Part shown: in pieces, positions 26,790-35,238 of the stretch
Layout: each line of letters begins with the position of its first letter
How positions within the stretch are numbered: the stretch's first letter is position 1
NCBI RefSeq assembly: GCF_003002955.1
Contig: NZ_PVTJ01000010.1
Span: forward strand, 107,038-171,037
DNA: 64,000 nucleotides
Source of the DNA: Glycomyces artemisiae
Lineage (GTDB): Bacteria > Actinomycetota > Actinomycetes > Mycobacteriales > Micromonosporaceae
Direction: 5' to 3'
Position numbers and translations under genes: made by a program
Notes under the pieces: model-generated
Databases searched by the model: none
What the model saw: only the letters and a program-made list of their open reading frames with translations
Told to the model about the DNA's origin: nothing

Positions 26790-27218
26790 ATGGAACCGCT
26801 CTACGTCGCGCACGCCGTCTCCTCCGGCGAGGGCCGCAACGGCCACGTCGCCACCGACGACGGCCTCATCGACCTCGACCTCGCCATCCAGAAGGAGCTC
26901 GGCGGCCCCGGCGGGCTGACGAACCCCGAGCAGCTGTTCGCCGCCGGGTACGCGGCCTGCTTCCACTCCGCGCTCCAGGCGGTCGCCCGCGCCGCCAAGG
27001 TCGACCTCGGCGCGTCCTCTGTGGAGGCCAGCGTCGGCATCGGCAAGGAGGGCGAGGGCTTCGGCCTCAACGCCATCCTGGAGGTCTCCACCCCCGGCGC
27101 CCCCCGCGAGACCGCGCGGGCCCTGGTCGAGAAGGCCCACCAGGTCTGCCCGTACTCCAACGCCACCCGCGGCAACATCGTCGTCGAGATCGACCTCGTC
27201 CAGGCCGCCGGAGAGTAA
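26790..27218 (+). CDS. ohr: Organic hydroperoxide resistance protein Ohr (OsmC family)
   Basis: A 142-residue thiol peroxidase that reduces organic hydroperoxides with lipoylated partners. The catalytic cysteine pair is present in GYAACFHSAL and HQVCPYSNATR. The start also fits: MEPLYVAHAVSSGEGRNGHV. An AAAGGGGA ribosome-binding site precedes the ATG. It is in an operon with ohrR and its expression follows OhrR oxidation. Confidence 0.95.
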   Translation: MEPLYVAHAVSSGEGRNGHVATDDGLIDLDLAIQKELGGPGGLTNPEQLFAAGYAACFHSALQAVARAAKVDLGASSVEASVGIGKEGEGFGLNAILEVSTPGAPRETARALVEKAHQVCPYSNATRGNIVVEIDLVQAAGE

Positions 27219-27230
27219 GGCGCGCAAGCA

Positions 27231-27262
27231 AAAGGGCGGCCCCCGGTGAGGGGCCGCCCTTT
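27231..27262. terminator. Bidirectional terminator between ohr and sdhB
   Basis: AAAGGGCGGCCCC and GGGGCCGCCCTTT, six-base loop. A-run and T-run at the ends make it functional in both directions. Confidence 0.85.
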
Positions 27263-27271
27263 CACGCCTCC

Positions 27272-28033
27272 TCAAGCCGAGGTCTTCCCCTTGCGGAAGA
27301 TCTTGCGGCCCAGCCACACCAGCGGGTCGTACCGGTCCCCGGCCACGCGCTCCTTCATCGGGATGATCGCGTTGTCGGTGATCTTGATGTGCTCCGGGCA
27401 CACCTCCGTGCAGCACTTCGTGATGTTGCAGTACCCGAGCCCCTGCTCGTCCTGCGCCGCCTCGCGCCGGTCGTCGCGCGCGTCCAGCGGGTGCATGTCG
27501 AGCTCGGCCGCGCGGATGAACAGGCGCGGGCCCGAGAACGGCGGCTTGTTCTCCTCGTGGTCGCGCACCACGTGGCAGGTGTTCTGGCACAGGAAGCACT
27601 CGATGCACTTGCGGAACTCCTGGCTCCGCTCCACGTCGACCTGCTGCATCCGGTACTCGCCGGGCTTCAGGTCCGCGGGCGGCGCGAACTGCGGCATCTG
27701 CCGCGCCTTCTCGTAGTTGAACGACACGTCCGTGACCAGGTCGCGCACCACCGGGAACGTCCGCAGCGGCGTGATCGTCACCGGCTCGCCCTCCTCGAAG
27801 ACGTTCATGCGCGTCATGCACATCAGCCGCGGCATCCCGTTCACCTCGGCCGAGCACGAGCCGCACTTGCCCGCCTTGCAGTTCCACCGCACCGCCAGGT
27901 CCGGGGCCTGCTCCGCCTGGATGCGGTGGACCACGTCGAGGACGACCTCGCCCTCGTTCACGGCGACGTCGAACTCGGCGAAGTCGCCGCCGTCCGCGTC
28001 GCCCCGCCACACCCGGAAGGTCCTCGTGCTCAT
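27272..28033 (-). CDS. sdhB: Succinate dehydrogenase/fumarate reductase iron-sulfur subunit
   Basis: A 253-residue subunit carrying all three clusters: [2Fe-2S] ligands in CKAGKCGSCSAEVNG plus the later RLMC, [4Fe-4S] ligands in CIECFLCQNTC, and [3Fe-4S] ligands in CNITKCCTEVCPEH. It moves electrons from SdhA flavin to the membrane quinone site. The ATG overlaps the sdhA TGA by one base (TGATG). The set resembles mycobacterial Sdh1. Confidence 0.95.
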   Translation of the reverse strand: MSTRTFRVWRGDADGGDFAEFDVAVNEGEVVLDVVHRIQAEQAPDLAVRWNCKAGKCGSCSAEVNGMPRLMCMTRMNVFEEGEPVTITPLRTFPVVRDLVTDVSFNYEKARQMPQFAPPADLKPGEYRMQQVDVERSQEFRKCIECFLCQNTCHVVRDHEENKPPFSGPRLFIRAAELDMHPLDARDDRREAAQDEQGLGYCNITKCCTEVCPEHIKITDNAIIPMKERVAGDRYDPLVWLGRKIFRKGKTSA

Positions 28034-29928
28034 CAGGCGTCCTCCGCTTCCGTCGGCCCGTATTCCTCGGGGGTCATGTACTTGGCCAGTTCACTGGTGT
28101 CGAAGAGCCCCAGCAGCTCCGGGGTCATGGCCGGGACGTCCTGCCGCGCCAGGGACACCTCGCCTCCGTCGAGCGTCGCCACCAGGTTGACGCGGCGCCA
28201 CTCGGGGTCCATGCCCGGCGCGTCCTCGCGGGTGTGCCCGCCGCGCGACTCGTCGCGCTCCAGCGCGGCCTTCGCCGTCGCCACCGAGCAGACGAACATG
28301 TTCCGCAGGTCCAGCGCCAGGTGCCAGCCGGGGTTGTAGGCGCGCCCGCCCACGGCCGTCACGTTGTCGATCCGCGGCTTCAGCGCCTCCAGCTCCCGCA
28401 GGGCCTCCTCCAGCTCCGGGGCCCTGCGGATGATCCCGACCAGGCGCCCGTTGATCGCCTGGAGCGCCGCCTGGAGCTCGTACGGGTTCTCGCCGTCGTT
28501 CCCGAACGGCCGCAAGGCCTCCGCCTGGGCGGCCGCGATCTCCTCGTCGCGCAGCTTCGGCGGCTCCGAGGCCGTCGCGTGCTCCGCCGCGAACTCCCCG
28601 GCCCGCTTGCCGAACACCAGCAGGTCCGACAGCGAGTTGCCGCCCAGCCGGTTCGAGCCGTGCATGCCGCCCGAGACCTCCCCGGCCGCGTACAGCCCCG
28701 TCACCTTCGACGACGCCGTCTCGGGGTCGACCTCGATGCCGCCCATGATGTAGTGGCAGGTCGGGCCCACCTCCATCGGCTCCGACGTGATGTCCACATC
28801 GGCCAGCTCCTTGAACTGGTGGTACATGGACGGCAGCCGCTCGGTGATGTACTCGGCGCTGCGCCGCGACGCGATGTCCAGGAACACCCCGCCGTGCTCG
28901 GTGCCCCTGCCCGCCTTCACCTCCGAGTTGATCGCCCGCGCCACCTCGTCGCGCGGCAGGAGCTCGGGCGGGCGCCGGTTGTGGTCGGGGTCGGTGTACC
29001 AGCGGTCGCCCTCCTCGGGGTTGTCGGCGTACTGCGCCTTGAACACCTCGGGGATGTAGTCGAACATGAACCGCTTGCCCTCGGAGTTCTTCAGTACGCC
29101 GCCGTCGCCGCGCACCGACTCCGTCACGAGGATGCCGCGCACCGAAGGCGGCCACACCATCCCCGTGGGGTGGAACTGGATGAACTCCATGTTGATCAGG
29201 CTCGCCCCGGCGCGCAGCGCCAGCGCGTGCCCGTCGCCGGTGTACTCCCACGAGTTCGACGTGACCTTGAACGACCGCCCGATCCCGCCCGTCGCGAGCA
29301 CGACCGCGGGGGCCGCGACGGCCATGAACCGGCCGGTGCCGCGCCGGTACCCGAACGCGCCCTTCACCCTCCCCTGCTCGATGAACAGCTCGGTGATGGT
29401 GGTCTCGTCGATGACCTGGAGCTTCGCGTCCCCTTCCCCGGCCGCCTCGTCGTCCTGCTGGAGCGAGACGAGCTTCTGCTGGAGGGTCCGGATGAGTTCG
29501 AGGCCCGTGCGGTCGCCGACGTGGGCGAGGCGCGGGTACTCGTGGCCGCCGAAGTTGCGCTGGCTGATCTTCCCGTCGGCGGTCCGGTCGAACAGGGCCC
29601 CGTAGGTCTCCAGCTCCCAGATCCGGTCGGGCGCCTCCTGGGCGTGGAGCTCGGCCATGCGGTAGTTGTTCAGGAACTTCCCGCCGCGCATGGTGTCGCG
29701 GAAGTGGACCTGCCAGTTGTCGTTCGCGTTGACGTTGCCCATCGCGGCGGCCGCGCCGCCCTCGGCCATGACGGTGTGCGCCTTGCCGAACAGGGACTTC
29801 GAGATGACGATGACGGTCTTCCCGGCCAGGCGCGCCTCGACCGCCGCGCGGAGCCCGGCGCCGCCCGCGCCGATGACGAGGACGTCGCAGGCGAGGTGCT
29901 CGACGTCGTTGAGGTCGTTGTCGCTCAT
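28033..29928 (-). CDS. sdhA: Succinate dehydrogenase/fumarate reductase flavoprotein subunit
   Basis: A 631-residue catalytic subunit with covalently bound FAD. Features are the N-terminal dinucleotide fold (VLVIGAGGAGLRAAVEARLAG), SLFGKAHTVMAEGGAAAAMG with the His expected to bind FAD, the QFHPTGM active-site block, and MGGIEVDPE with GLYAAGEVSGGMHGSNRLGGN. Length and character match the mycobacterial Sdh1 flavoprotein. It is the second gene of sdhCAB, 12 bp after sdhC. Confidence 0.96.
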   Translation of the reverse strand: MSDNDLNDVEHLACDVLVIGAGGAGLRAAVEARLAGKTVIVISKSLFGKAHTVMAEGGAAAAMGNVNANDNWQVHFRDTMRGGKFLNNYRMAELHAQEAPDRIWELETYGALFDRTADGKISQRNFGGHEYPRLAHVGDRTGLELIRTLQQKLVSLQQDDEAAGEGDAKLQVIDETTITELFIEQGRVKGAFGYRRGTGRFMAVAAPAVVLATGGIGRSFKVTSNSWEYTGDGHALALRAGASLINMEFIQFHPTGMVWPPSVRGILVTESVRGDGGVLKNSEGKRFMFDYIPEVFKAQYADNPEEGDRWYTDPDHNRRPPELLPRDEVARAINSEVKAGRGTEHGGVFLDIASRRSAEYITERLPSMYHQFKELADVDITSEPMEVGPTCHYIMGGIEVDPETASSKVTGLYAAGEVSGGMHGSNRLGGNSLSDLLVFGKRAGEFAAEHATASEPPKLRDEEIAAAQAEALRPFGNDGENPYELQAALQAINGRLVGIIRRAPELEEALRELEALKPRIDNVTAVGGRAYNPGWHLALDLRNMFVCSVATAKAALERDESRGGHTREDAPGMDPEWRRVNLVATLDGGEVSLARQDVPAMTPELLGLFDTSELAKYMTPEEYGPTEAEDA

Positions 29929-29940
29929 GCCTACTCCTGC

Positions 29941-30744
29941 TTATCCGATGAACCGGAGGTCGGTGATCCACCCGGCGGCCACGGCCATGACGTAGAAGTC
30001 CGTGAGCGCCAGCGACGCCAGCGTGATCCACGCCCACATCATGTGGCGGGCGTTGAGGGCGCTGGAGACCGTCCAGAACCGGTACCGCACCGGGTGCTTC
30101 GAGAAGTGCTTCAGGCGCCCGCCCATGACGTGGCGGCACGAGTGGCAGCCGAGCGTGTAGCACCACAGCAGGACCACGTTGGCCCACAGCACGAGGTTCC
30201 CCAGGCCGAGGCCGAACCCGTCGGGGGAGTGGAGCGCGAGGATCGCGTCCCACGTGTTGATGACGGAGATGAGGAACGCGGCGTAGAAGAAGTACCGGTG
30301 GAAGTTCTGGAGGATCAGCGGGAAGCGCGTCTCGCCGGTGTAGGAGGTGTGCCCGTCGGGGACGGCGCACGCGGGCGGCGACAGCCAGAACGACCGGTAG
30401 TACGCCTTCCGGTAGTAGTAGCAGGTCAGCCGGAACGCCAGCAGGAACGGCAGGCTCAGCGCGGCGTAGGGGATCAGCGGGTGGTCCCGGAGGAACCGTC
30501 CGAAGTGGGCGGCCTCGGGGACGCACCCGGTGGAGACGCACGGGGAGTAGAACGGCGTCAGGTAGTGGTAGTCGGCGACCCAGTAGTCGCCTTGGTAGAA
30601 GACGCGGAACGTCGCGTAGGCGACCCAGGCGGTGATGCCGAGCACCGTCAGGATCGGGCCCCGCCGCCAGTTGTCGGTCCGCAGGTTCCGCGCCTTGATC
30701 GCGGCCCGCGGCGACGAGACGGCACTGTCTTCGGTCGTGGTCAT
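29941..30744 (-). CDS. sdhC: Succinate dehydrogenase membrane anchor subunit (Sdh1 type)
   Basis: A 267-residue single anchor with five membrane helices, among them ILTVLGITAWVAYATFRVFY, IPYAALSLPFLLAFRLTCYY, HRYFFYAAFLISVINTWDAI, LVLWANVVLLWCYTLGCHSC and MMWAWITLASLALTDFYVMA. Histidines near helix ends (NFHRYF, CHSCRH) are candidates for heme or quinone binding. Its length is that of the mycobacterial Sdh1 anchor and it is first in sdhCAB. The TATCCT -10 sits six bases before the ATG. Confidence 0.85.
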   Translation of the reverse strand: MTTTEDSAVSSPRAAIKARNLRTDNWRRGPILTVLGITAWVAYATFRVFYQGDYWVADYHYLTPFYSPCVSTGCVPEAAHFGRFLRDHPLIPYAALSLPFLLAFRLTCYYYRKAYYRSFWLSPPACAVPDGHTSYTGETRFPLILQNFHRYFFYAAFLISVINTWDAILALHSPDGFGLGLGNLVLWANVVLLWCYTLGCHSCRHVMGGRLKHFSKHPVRYRFWTVSSALNARHMMWAWITLASLALTDFYVMAVAAGWITDLRFIG

Positions 30745-30750
30745 CAGCGC

Positions 30751-30756
30751 AGGATA
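30751..30756 (-). promoter_or_regulatory. -10 hexamer of sdhCAB, leaderless type
   Basis: TATCCT on the minus strand ends six bases before the sdhC ATG. No good -35 is present, which suggests that an activator helps this promoter. Confidence 0.5.
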
Positions 30757-30900
30757 TCCCTGAACCTGTGACGTAAGTCCATGGGGTACATCACAATTAC
30801 GAGCTTTTCTCTTACTGGGACTGTAGATTGCGAAGTTTCATGTGAGCACTCGTTGCGTCTCCTGGGGCGCAAGGGGAGCCGGTTCCCGCGGTCCGCCGAT

Positions 30901-30906
30901 TAGGCT
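30901..30906 (+). promoter_or_regulatory. -10 hexamer of mshB, leaderless type
   Basis: TAGGCT followed by seven bases and the ATG at 30914. Confidence 0.5.
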
Positions 30907-30913
30907 TGGGCCC

Positions 30914-31795
30914 ATGAGCGCACGAGGCATCCTGTTCGTCCACGCCCACCCCGACGACGAGACCGTCTCCACCGGATCGACCCTCGCCCACTACGCCGCC
31001 CGCCCCGACGTGCACCTCACCGTCGTCACCTGCACCCTCGGCGAAGAGGGCGAGATCCGCGTCCCCCACCTCGCGCAGCTCGCCGCCGACCAGGCCGACC
31101 AGCTCGGCGGCTACCGCTACTGGGAGTACCGGCAGGCCACCGGCATCCTCGGCGTCGAGGACACCCACTTCCTCGGCGGCGTCGGGCGCTGGCGCGACTC
31201 GGGGATGATGGGCCTGCCCTCCAACGGCCACCCGCGCGCGTTCTGGGGCGCCGACGTCGACGACGCGGCCGCCGACCTCGTCGCCGTCCTCCGCGACCGG
31301 CGCCCCGAAGTGCTCGTCACCTACGACCCCGTCGGCTTCTACGGCCACCCCGACCACATCCAGGCCCACCGCGTCGCCATGCGCGCCGCCGACCTCGCCG
31401 CCGACCCCGCGTGGCGCCCCGACCTCGGCGGGGCCCACGAGGTCCGCAAGATCTACTGGACCACCGTCCCCCGCGATGTCGTCGAAGCCCAGTTCGCGGC
31501 CTTCGCGGGCGCCAGCGACAACCCCTTCGCGGGCGCGGCGTCCGTCGACGACCTCCCGTTCGGGTCCCGCGACGACGAGATCCACGCGTGCGTCACCGCC
31601 GGGCCCGCCGCCGCCGACAAGAAGCGCGAGGCCATGGCCGCGTACGCGACCCAGATCGCCCCCGGCGACTGGCTCGACCTCCTCGGCGACAAGCTCGGCG
31701 ACGGCGCGGTCGCCGCCGAGCACTACATCCTCGTCAAAGGCGAGAAAGGCCCCGGGGAGGGCCCCGACGACTGGGAGTCCGACCTGCTCGGGTGA
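30914..31795 (+). CDS. mshB: GlcNAc-Ins deacetylase MshB (mycothiol biosynthesis)
   Basis: A 293-residue zinc deacetylase that removes the acetyl group from GlcNAc-inositol, the second step of mycothiol synthesis. Zinc ligands are His12 and Asp15 in HAHPDDE plus the His of YGHPDHIQAH; Asp15 or its neighbour acts as base. TLGEEGEIRVP and FLGGVGRWRDSGMMG are characteristic of MshB rather than of the related Mca amidase. Start chosen by the leaderless -10. Confidence 0.94.
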   Translation: MSARGILFVHAHPDDETVSTGSTLAHYAARPDVHLTVVTCTLGEEGEIRVPHLAQLAADQADQLGGYRYWEYRQATGILGVEDTHFLGGVGRWRDSGMMGLPSNGHPRAFWGADVDDAAADLVAVLRDRRPEVLVTYDPVGFYGHPDHIQAHRVAMRAADLAADPAWRPDLGGAHEVRKIYWTTVPRDVVEAQFAAFAGASDNPFAGAASVDDLPFGSRDDEIHACVTAGPAAADKKREAMAAYATQIAPGDWLDLLGDKLGDGAVAAEHYILVKGEKGPGEGPDDWESDLLG

Positions 31796-31830
31796 TTCGC
31801 CGCGGCCCCGGCGGGGTACCCGAGCACGTC

Positions 31831-32307
31831 ATGGACGACTTCCTCACCCAGCTCGGACCCGTGGCCCTCGCCCTCCTCCTCGGCGTCCTCGTCGGCGCCG
31901 AACGCGAATGGCAGGGCAAGCCGGCCGGAATGCGCACCCACGCCCTCATCGCCGTCGGCGCGGCCCTGTTCGTCCTCGCCGGCCGCTACGGCTTCGGCCA
32001 CATCGAGCCCGGCACCCCCGGCGTCGACCCCGCCCGCATCGCCGCGCAGGTCGTCACCGGCGTCGGCTTCCTCGGCGCGGGCGTCATCTTCTTCCACCGC
32101 AACCTGGTGTACGGCATGACCACCGCCGCCTCGATCTGGTCGGTCACCGCCATCGCGGTCGCCTGCGCCGCCGGGCTGTACTGGATCGCGGTCGCCGTCG
32201 CCGCCATGCACCTGATCGTCGTCGCGGGACTCGCGCCGGTCGAGAACTGGATCGCCAAGCACGCGGAGCGCAGAAAAGAGAAGCATCCGGGCGATGTGGG
32301 GGAGTGA
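31831..32307 (+). CDS. MgtC/SapB-family membrane protein
   Basis: A 158-residue protein with about five membrane helices and the MgtC pattern: LLLGVLVGAEREWQGKPAGMRTHALI, then VVTGVGFLGAGVIF, then GMTTAASIWSVTAIAVACAAG. MgtC proteins influence F-ATPase activity, membrane potential and growth at low magnesium. ATG 31831 gives the expected N-terminus. A GTG at 31792 overlapping the mshB stop is an alternative that would couple the two genes. Confidence 0.85.
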   Translation: MDDFLTQLGPVALALLLGVLVGAEREWQGKPAGMRTHALIAVGAALFVLAGRYGFGHIEPGTPGVDPARIAAQVVTGVGFLGAGVIFFHRNLVYGMTTAASIWSVTAIAVACAAGLYWIAVAVAAMHLIVVAGLAPVENWIAKHAERRKEKHPGDVGE

Positions 32308-32310
32308 GCG

Positions 32311-32384
32311 CGCCCCAGGCAGGATTCGAACCTGCGACCATCGGATTAGAAGTCCGGTGCTCTATCCAGCTGAGCTACTGAGGC
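32311..32384 (-). tRNA. tRNA-Arg(TCT)
   Basis: On the minus strand a full cloverleaf can be drawn. The acceptor GCCTCAG pairs with CTGGGGC; the D arm is GCTCAGCTGGATAGAGC; the anticodon arm CCGGA-CTTCTAA-TCCGG-type has anticodon TCT; the T arm is CAGG-TTCGAAT-CCTG. CCA is not encoded. It reads AGA/AGG codons, which are rare in this GC-rich DNA. Confidence 0.93.
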
Positions 32385-32804
32385 ACGGCGGGGAGCACAC
32401 GGCGCCGCGCCAGCGGTAAGGATACCCGGCGCCGGGCCCTCCCGGGGGGACGGGGCGGGAAGGCGGGCACGGATACGGGGCGTCGCAAGAACACCCCAAA
32501 CGATTCTCCACGACGCCCCGGAATTGCTGACCCACATCAATGAGTAGTCCTTGAGCGCTCAAGTGTCAAGCTGCGCGCGGCGTGTTGACGCTGATTCGTT
32601 ATCTTGCCCTAAGTGGGCGGCAATGCCCGCTATGCGTCCTGACTGCGTGCGGCCCTAATGGACACGCAGGGTGAAATCCGGCACGCACCGAACGAGCACG
32701 GAGCGTGCGCGATCCGGTCGCCCCGGCCCGCCCCGCACTCGCCGGAGCCCGCCCCTGGCGCCGCCGTGCCACACTTGCGGGAGAGCCGACTGTGAGGAGC
32801 GGGC
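32385..32804. other. Intergenic region upstream of the M48 protease
   Basis: About 420 bases. It contains a TATCCT hexamer at 32424-32419 on the minus strand suited to drive the tRNA, a perfect palindrome at 32550-32563, a TTGACG -35-like element at 32585-32590 and an 11-codon frame starting ATG 32623. No longer gene is convincing. Confidence 0.45.
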
Positions 32805-33809
32805 ATGAGCGACGAGCGTCAACCGGCCGAGGACGCCCCGATCGAACCGCGCGAGAACGGGCGCGAACCGGTCATCTTGCGCGGCATATCGACCCGGGCC
32901 TGGGAGCACCCCGCCGACCGCGGCGCCCTCGTCGCGCTGCGCGAGCTCCGCGGCTTCGACATCGTCCTGCGCAAGCTCTCCGGCATGATCTCCGAGCGCG
33001 CGCTCCGCTTGAGCCTCATGGGCTCCGCGATCAAGGTCGACCGCCACCAGTACTCCCGCGTCCACGACGCGTACCTCTCCGTCGGCGCCGTCCTCGACGC
33101 CGCCGACCTCCCCGACCTCTACATCACCCGCAACCCCGACCTCGGCGGCATGTGCATCGGCATCGACAAGCCGGTCGTCGTCATCAACTCCGGGTCCCTC
33201 GACCTCCTCGACGAGGCCGAGCTCCGGTTCCTCCTCGCCCACGAGCTCGGCCACGCCCTCTCCGGGCACGGCCTCTACCGCACCCTGCTCATGGTCCTGC
33301 TGCGCCTGACGACCTCCGTCGCGTGGATCCCCGTCGGCGTCGTCGGCCTGCGGGTCATCACCGCCGCGCTCTACGAGTGGAGCCGCAAGTCCGAGCTGTC
33401 CGCCGACCGGGCCGGGGCCCTCGCCGTCCAGGACCCGGCCGCGGCCATCCGCGTCATGGCGAAGCTCGCCGGCGGCGGCGACCTCCACGACGTCGACACC
33501 GCGGCGTTCCTGGAGCAGGCCAAGGAGTTCGAGACCGGCGGCGACCTGCGCGACAGCTTCCTCAAGCTCATCCTGCTGGAGCAGCGCAGCCACGACTTCG
33601 CCGTCGCCCGCGCCGCCGCCGTCAAGACCTGGATCGACGAGGGCGAGTACCGCGACTACCTCGCCGGGTCCTACCCTCGCCGCGACGAGGACGCCGACGC
33701 GTCGATCTCCGCCGAGGCCAAGGCCGCCGCGAAGTCCTACAAGGACCTCTTCGAGACCTCCGGCGACCCGCTCGCGAAGCTCCTGCGGAAATTCCGCGAC
33801 GGACTCTAG
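32805..33809 (+). CDS. M48-family zinc metalloprotease
   Basis: A 334-residue protein with the HExxH zinc site in LLAHELGHALSGH and the downstream third ligand in SRKSELSADRAGAL. A hydrophobic hairpin between them (LLMVLLRLTTSVAWIPVGVVGLRVI) suggests membrane association, as in HtpX-like and BepA-like members. GAGGAG precedes the ATG. Members of this family take part in envelope protein quality control; the substrate here is unknown. Confidence 0.88.
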   Translation: MSDERQPAEDAPIEPRENGREPVILRGISTRAWEHPADRGALVALRELRGFDIVLRKLSGMISERALRLSLMGSAIKVDRHQYSRVHDAYLSVGAVLDAADLPDLYITRNPDLGGMCIGIDKPVVVINSGSLDLLDEAELRFLLAHELGHALSGHGLYRTLLMVLLRLTTSVAWIPVGVVGLRVITAALYEWSRKSELSADRAGALAVQDPAAAIRVMAKLAGGGDLHDVDTAAFLEQAKEFETGGDLRDSFLKLILLEQRSHDFAVARAAAVKTWIDEGEYRDYLAGSYPRRDEDADASISAEAKAAAKSYKDLFETSGDPLAKLLRKFRDGL

Positions 33810-33817
33810 GACAAGCA

Positions 33818-33853
33818 GAGAACGGGCCCGATCGGATGACCGGGCCCGTTCTC
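33818..33853. terminator. Bidirectional terminator
   Basis: GAGAACGGGCCCG and CGGGCCCGTTCTC form a 13-bp perfect stem with a ten-base loop between convergent genes. Confidence 0.8.
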
Positions 33854-33861
33854 CGTATCGC

Positions 33862-35202
33862 TCAGCGCTTGAGCTTCTCCAGCAGGAGCGCCTCCGCCGT
33901 GCAGACCCGCTCGAACATCCGGATGTCGAGGGACTCGTTGGGGCCGTGCGGGTTCGAGTACTGGTCCTCGACACCCGTCACGAGGATCGCGGCCTCGGGG
34001 TACAGCTCCTGGAACGTGGCGATCATCGGGATCGAGCCGCCGACGCCGATCTCCACCGGCTCGGTGCCGTCCCACGCCTCCGTGAACGCGGCGCGCGCCG
34101 CGTCGAACGCCGGGCCGGTCGCGTCGATCGCGCACGGGTCGCCCACGCCGCCCTCCGGCGTCACCGTCACCTCGGCGCCCCACGGCGCGTTCGCCTCCAG
34201 GTGCGCGGTGACCGCCTTGAGCGCGTTCGCGCCCGAGTCGCCGGGCGCCAGCCGGAACGAGAGCTTCGCGCGGGCGCTCGGCTGCAACGCGTTCGCCGAC
34301 TCCGCCGCCCCCGGCGCGTCGATCCCGAGCACCGTCGCGGTCGGCTTCGTCCACAGCCGCTCGGTGAGCCGCCCGGTCCCGATGAACTCGGTGCCCGGCA
34401 GCATCCCGGCCTCGTGGCGCAGCGCCGCCTCGTCGAAGTCCAGGTCCGAGGCGCGGCCTGAGACCAGGCCCTCGACCGCCACGTCCCCGTGCTCGTCGTG
34501 GAGGGTCGCCACGAGCCGCGCGAGCGCGGTCAGCGCGTCGGGCACCGGCCCGCCGAACATGCCCGAGTGCACCGCGACCTTGAGCACCGAGACCTCGACG
34601 TACACATTGACGACCCCGCGCAGGCTGGTGGTCAGCGCCGGGACCTCGGTGCGCCAGTTGTTCGAGTCGGCGATGACGACCACGTCCGCGGTCAGCAGGT
34701 CCTTGTACTCGTTGAGGAGTCCTTCGAGCGTGGGGGAGCCGAACTCCTCCTCGCCCTCGATGAGGAGCTTCACGCCCACCGGCGGCCTCCCGCCGTGCGC
34801 GCGCAGCGCCGCGATGTGCGCCATCACCCCGGCCTTGTCGTCGGCGACGCCGCGCCCGTACAGGCGCCCGTCCTTCTCGACCACCGTGAACGGGTCGTCC
34901 TGCTCCCACTTCGCGAGGTCGCCCACCGGCTGCACGTCCTGGTGCGCGTACAGCAGCACCGTCGGCTGCCCCTCGGGCGCGGGGAAGTGCGCGTACACGC
35001 TCGGCTGCCCGCCGCCGTGCGACAGCTGCCGCGCCTCGGCGGCGCCGGCCTCTTCGAGCAGGCGCTGGACGGTGTCCGCGCCGCGCCGGACCGGCTCGTG
35101 GTCGAGTCCGTCGAAGGCGATCGCCGGGATCTTGACGAGGGCCTCCAGATCGGCGCGGACCCCCGGGAGGGCGGCGCGCACCGCATTCACTACATCGCTC
35201 AT
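33862..35202 (-). CDS. M20-family dipeptidase
   Basis: A 446-residue metallopeptidase with a di-zinc site: LLYAHQDVQPVGD (His and the following Asp), RGVADDKAG (bridging Asp), IEGEEEFGS (catalytic Glu and ligand) and the C-terminal NPHGPNESL His. The lid/dimerisation domain lies in the middle (VHSGMFGG). The family cleaves dipeptides and related amides in the cytoplasm. ATG 35202 was chosen over a far longer upstream extension that is antisense to the SURF1 gene; TAGAAT lies eight bases before it. Confidence 0.92.
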   Translation of the reverse strand: MSDVVNAVRAALPGVRADLEALVKIPAIAFDGLDHEPVRRGADTVQRLLEEAGAAEARQLSHGGGQPSVYAHFPAPEGQPTVLLYAHQDVQPVGDLAKWEQDDPFTVVEKDGRLYGRGVADDKAGVMAHIAALRAHGGRPPVGVKLLIEGEEEFGSPTLEGLLNEYKDLLTADVVVIADSNNWRTEVPALTTSLRGVVNVYVEVSVLKVAVHSGMFGGPVPDALTALARLVATLHDEHGDVAVEGLVSGRASDLDFDEAALRHEAGMLPGTEFIGTGRLTERLWTKPTATVLGIDAPGAAESANALQPSARAKLSFRLAPGDSGANALKAVTAHLEANAPWGAEVTVTPEGGVGDPCAIDATGPAFDAARAAFTEAWDGTEPVEIGVGGSIPMIATFQELYPEAAILVTGVEDQYSNPHGPNESLDIRMFERVCTAEALLLEKLKR

Positions 35203-35210
35203 GGGGCGCA

Positions 35211-35231
35211 ATTCTAGGTCGGGTCTAGAGT
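35211..35231. promoter_or_regulatory. Back-to-back leaderless promoters for the dipeptidase and SURF1 genes
   Basis: TAGAAT on the minus strand (35216-35211) serves the dipeptidase and TAGAGT on the plus strand (35226-35231) lies seven bases before the SURF1 GTG. The two genes' starts are only 36 bp apart. Confidence 0.5.
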
Positions 35232-35238
35232 AAGCGGC

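Noticed and set aside
30768..30797. CRP site upstream of sdhCAB (TGTGA and TCACA halves)
   Set aside because: The two half-sites are about 20 bases apart, not six, so they do not form a CRP-type operator.
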